16,138 nucleotides of DNA from Clostridia bacterium (GTDB taxonomy: Bacteria > Bacillota > Clostridia > Christensenellales > Borkfalkiaceae). This document shows, piece after piece, positions 13,691-16,138 of the stretch. The position numbers were made by a program, and so were the translations under genes. Under the pieces are notes generated by a model. That model worked only from the letters and a program-made list of their open reading frames with translations, searched no databases and was not told where the DNA came from. The stretch spans positions 1-16,138 of the forward strand of contig JAJPXK010000209.1 in NCBI GenBank assembly GCA_021205485.1, given 5' to 3'. Every line of letters starts with the position of its first letter. Position 1 is the first letter of the stretch.

Positions 13691-14842
13691 ATGAATACAA
13701 CAACAAAAACGGCAAAATACTTTTCATGGCCGCTGATGAAGCAGACCATCCGCTCAAACAGGGCGCTTACAGCGGCAATAATGATTGTAATGATTCTTAT
13801 GTGCATTGTAATTTCCGTCGCAAGAAACATGATGCTTTCGGGGTCTTCCGATTCCGCTTCTTCCACTACCTTTATGGCCTACCTTTATGCATTGTTGTCA
13901 CAGGGTGAGCTATATGACTACAACCAACTTATGAGCGGGGCATACGATAGTTATTCGGCAATATTTGCCGCCCTTGGCAAAGGCTACTCCCTTGAAGCGT
14001 TTAAAGAACTTGCCGCAACCCTTATGGAAGAAGGCACGCACGACACCTACCTTTCCATGTTTGAATACACGGTCACGGTAAACGGAACCACAGGCATATT
14101 CGGAAATACGCTTAACTTAAACGAATATATGGCGCTTATGATGGAGAGTATAGGCATGTCTTCTGACCTGCTTACAAATATGGAAGGAATTGATATGTCT
14201 TCTATGCTCAACCAGATGTACTACACAATAATGGGCATACTGCCCCTTCTGGTCTATATAGTCGTGGTTGGCAACGGGCTTATTGCAAGCCAGGTAGACA
14301 GGGGATCTATGGCGTACGTTTTATCCACCCCTACAAAGCGTTCGGCGGTAGTTATCACTCAGGCGATATATATGATTGTTGTGCCCTTTATAATGATAAC
14401 AATCACCTGCATTGTAAAAATAGCGATGTCGGCAGGGCTTTCGGGCGACCCCGACGCGGCGGTAACCATAATGCTTTACTTCGGAATGTATATCCTTATA
14501 GAGGCGATGGCAGGGCTTTGCTACCTTGGCAGTTGTCTGTTTAACCGCAGCAGTAAATCCATGGCGTTCGGCGGAGGGCTTACGGTGTGGTTCTTCCTCG
14601 CCTCCCTTTTAGGAATGTTCGGTTCGGATAACCTTGTACAGATGGGCATGGGCGTAGAAATCTTAGGCGTGTTCAACAACCTCACGCTTATAGGGCTCTT
14701 TGATATAGAATCTATAGCTACAATAGGCTCCGAAGCGGTAGACTACGCATTTGTGTGGAAGCTGGTTATACTTTTTGTAATAGCCGTCGCGGCGTACATC
14801 GCCGGAGCGGTAAGATTCACTAAAAAAGATTTGCCCCTGTAA
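13691..14842 (+). CDS. ABC-2-type exporter permease with large extracellular loop
   Basis: A 383-residue membrane subunit. Predicted membrane segments by hydrophobicity are near residues 25-45, 168-189, 210-233, 246-265, 281-300 and 345-365, six in all, the usual half-transporter count. About 120 polar residues between the first two segments should lie outside the cell. SQVDRGSMAYVLSTPTKRSAVVITQ after segment 2 is the typical ABC-2 cytoplasmic coupling stretch. The frame is open from an ATG at 13661 that overlaps the ATPase gene, but the ATG at 13691 has AGGAG twelve bases upstream and is preferred; the spacing is long, so 13661 is not excluded. With only one permease gene, it probably acts as a homodimer with the two different ATPases. 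Substrate unknown. Confidence 0.88.
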   Translation: MNTTTKTAKYFSWPLMKQTIRSNRALTAAIMIVMILMCIVISVARNMMLSGSSDSASSTTFMAYLYALLSQGELYDYNQLMSGAYDSYSAIFAALGKGYSLEAFKELAATLMEEGTHDTYLSMFEYTVTVNGTTGIFGNTLNLNEYMALMMESIGMSSDLLTNMEGIDMSSMLNQMYYTIMGILPLLVYIVVVGNGLIASQVDRGSMAYVLSTPTKRSAVVITQAIYMIVVPFIMITITCIVKIAMSAGLSGDPDAAVTIMLYFGMYILIEAMAGLCYLGSCLFNRSSKSMAFGGGLTVWFFLASLLGMFGSDNLVQMGMGVEILGVFNNLTLIGLFDIESIATIGSEAVDYAFVWKLVILFVIAVAAYIAGAVRFTKKDLPL

Positions 14843-14897
14843 AACCCGATTACCCCTATACTATGCCGCAATTAAAGGGGTTTTGCGGCATACAAAA

Positions 14898-14938
14898 AGC
14901 CCTGCAAAGCTTCACTTTGCAGGGCTATATTTTTATTT
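14898..14938. terminator. Bidirectional Rho-independent terminator
   Basis: AGCCCTGCAAAG (14898-14909) pairs perfectly with CTTTGCAGGGCT (14915-14926) around CTTCA. The + strand continues into ATATTTTTATTT, and the minus strand into TTTTTG. It separates the convergent permease and alcohol dehydrogenase genes. A further 8-bp inverted repeat, ATGCCGCA (14863-14870) with TGCGGCAT (14884-14891), precedes it. Confidence 0.9.
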
Positions 14939-14942
14939 AAAA

Positions 14943-16138
14943 TCAGAAATCAACTTCAGTGCCGTAGTAGCAAGCCTTATAAAGGTTTACCATCTCGTCA
15001 TGCGTAGGTATTCTCGGGTTGGAGCCGGTGCAGGCGTCGCCTATGGCGTCGTCGGCCATCTTCTCAAGTTTAGAGAGGAATTCCTCTTCAGAAACCTTGC
15101 CGCCGTGGCCGTCGTCGTAGTCCTTGATGCAGGAAGGCGTATTTACCGAAGAACGAAGTTCTGCTATGGCTGCGATAAGCGCCTCTGTCTTTTCGCCGTC
15201 CGTCTGGCCCTTAAGGCCGATATAGTCGGCAATTTCGGCGTAGCGATGCAGGGCCCTCTTATCCTTGGCGTTGTAAGCTATAACCTTTGTAAGGTACATA
15301 GCGTTCGCGCAGCCGTGTATAATATGTACCGTCTTGCCGTCCTGCTTGAAAATCGCCCCCGACTTATGCGCCATCGAATGTACAATGCCGAGGAGGGCGT
15401 TAGAGAACGCCATACCTGCGAGGCACTGCGCGTCGTGCATTGTGCCGCGGGCCTCAAGGTCGCCGTCGTACGAGTTTTTAAGGTTGGCGAATATAAGCTT
15501 GATGGCGTACAGCGCAAGGGGGTCGGTGAAGTTGCAGGAAAGGGTAGAAACATACGCCTCTATCGCGTGCGTAAGCGCGTCAAGCCCCGTGTAAGCTATC
15601 TGCGTTTTAGGCAAAGTTTCTACCAGTTCGTAGTCGATAATGCCTATATCGGGTGTAATATTGAAGTCTGCGAGGGGATACTTTATGCCCTTGTCGTAAT
15701 CGGTTATAACAGAGAACGCCGTAACTTCGGTAGCCGTGCCCGACGTCGAAGGGATGGCCACGAATTTGGCCTTAATCCTTAATTCGGGGAAGTTGAAAGG
15801 CGTGCAGAGCGATTCAAACGTTGTGTCGGGGTATTCGTAAAAAGCCCACATCGCCTTCGCCGCGTCTATAGGCGAGCCGCCGCCTATGGCCACTATCCAG
15901 TCGGGATTGAACGCCCGCATGGCCTCGGCGCCCTTCATTACCGTAGTAACCGAGGGGTCGGGCTCTACGCCGTCGTAAATCAGAACTTCCATTCCGGCCT
16001 TTTCCAAAGCCGCCTGCGCCTTTGCAAGGAAGCCGCCCCTTCTCATAGAGCTGCCGCCCGTAACATCTATCGCCTTTTTGCCTTTGAGTCCCGAGAGAAC
16101 TTCCGCCATTACACCCTTGCCGTGATATAAGTCGCGGG
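14943..16138 (-). CDS. Iron-containing alcohol dehydrogenase, 5' end cut by window edge
   Basis: Type III (Fe-dependent) alcohol dehydrogenase: NAD(P)H-linked interconversion of an alcohol and aldehyde in the cytoplasm. The frame continues past the ATG at 16109 to the window end with RDLYHGKGV, the usual N-terminal strand of the family, so that ATG is internal. Counting from it, VTGGSSM and IGGGSPIDAAKA form the nucleotide-binding region. D177 and H181 (GLDALTHAIEAY), H244 (HSMAH) and H265 (HGCANA) match the Asp-His-His-His iron site of FucO. The stretch between H244 and H265 is about seven residues longer than in FucO. The gene converges with the exporter operon and shares its terminator. 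Substrate is not deducible: butanol, propanediol (lactaldehyde) or methanol are all possible for the family. Confidence 0.93.
   Translation of the reverse strand, partial: RDLYHGKGVMAEVLSGLKGKKAIDVTGGSSMRRGGFLAKAQAALEKAGMEVLIYDGVEPDPSVTTVMKGAEAMRAFNPDWIVAIGGGSPIDAAKAMWAFYEYPDTTFESLCTPFNFPELRIKAKFVAIPSTSGTATEVTAFSVITDYDKGIKYPLADFNITPDIGIIDYELVETLPKTQIAYTGLDALTHAIEAYVSTLSCNFTDPLALYAIKLIFANLKNSYDGDLEARGTMHDAQCLAGMAFSNALLGIVHSMAHKSGAIFKQDGKTVHIIHGCANAMYLTKVIAYNAKDKRALHRYAEIADYIGLKGQTDGEKTEALIAAIAELRSSVNTPSCIKDYDDGHGGKVSEEEFLSKLEKMADDAIGDACTGSNPRIPTHDEMVNLYKACYYGTEVDF

Noticed and set aside
14883..15782. 299-codon open frame on the + strand
   Set aside because: It lies antisense within the clear iron-alcohol dehydrogenase gene, starts in the terminator and shows no recognisable protein features.
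16107..16109. ATG as the start of the alcohol dehydrogenase gene
   Set aside because: Nine more in-frame residues to the window end match the conserved N-terminal strand (YHGKG), and typical members have further residues before it.

Overview
The window looks like a chromosomal segment of an anaerobic, probably gut-dwelling member of the Firmicutes (Clostridia). This rests on strong AGGAG-type ribosome binding sites, a near-consensus sigma-A promoter, GTG and TTG starts, a Clostridia-style pairing of uronate catabolism genes with an MsmK-type sugar ATPase, and dispersed GC-rich hairpin repeats of the kind common in uncultured Clostridia. The order or genus cannot be fixed from the sequence alone.

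Region 1 (1-10,930) is a pectin/galacturonate utilisation locus. A pectin methylesterase gene, cut at the left window edge, runs rightwards and ends at a perfect 17-bp-stem bidirectional terminator. Facing it is a leftward gene train about 9.8 kb long: eda (KDPG aldolase fused to a VOC-like domain), kdgK, a TIM-barrel sugar isomerase, kduI, an MsmK-type ABC ATPase, uxaB, uxaA and uxaC. Galacturonate would flow through UxaC (to tagaturonate), UxaB (to altronate), UxaA (to 2-keto-3-deoxygluconate), KdgK (to KDPG) and Eda (to pyruvate and glyceraldehyde 3-phosphate). KduI adds the entry for unsaturated uronates made by pectate lyase-type cleavage. KduD, the sugar permeases, a binding protein and a dedicated regulator are not in the window. 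Upstream of eda lie two 17-bp direct repeats exactly 21 bp apart next to a poor -35 and a good -10, the layout expected for an activator such as an AraC-family protein.

Region 2 (10,930-11,190) is a repeat patch: a terminator-like hairpin, a long imperfect inverted repeat and a 30-bp tandem repeat. Related hairpin elements also lie inside the uronate gene train at 7552-7649 and 9617-9742.

Region 3 (11,194-14,842) is a TetR-family regulator divergent from a three-gene ABC-2 exporter operon (two ATPases and one permease). Two matching GACA-N3-TGTC operators sit 63 bp (six helical turns) apart and bracket a TTGACT-17-TATAAT promoter, so autoregulated repression is likely.

Region 4 (14,843-16,138) has a bidirectional terminator and then the 3' part of an iron-containing alcohol dehydrogenase gene, leftward and cut at the right edge.

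No CRISPR, phage, transposase, tRNA or rRNA was seen. I did not find convincing evidence of a wholly new system. The most interesting items are the eda direct repeats, the paired TetR operators, the aldolase-VOC fusion, the unassigned isomerase and the hairpin repeats.
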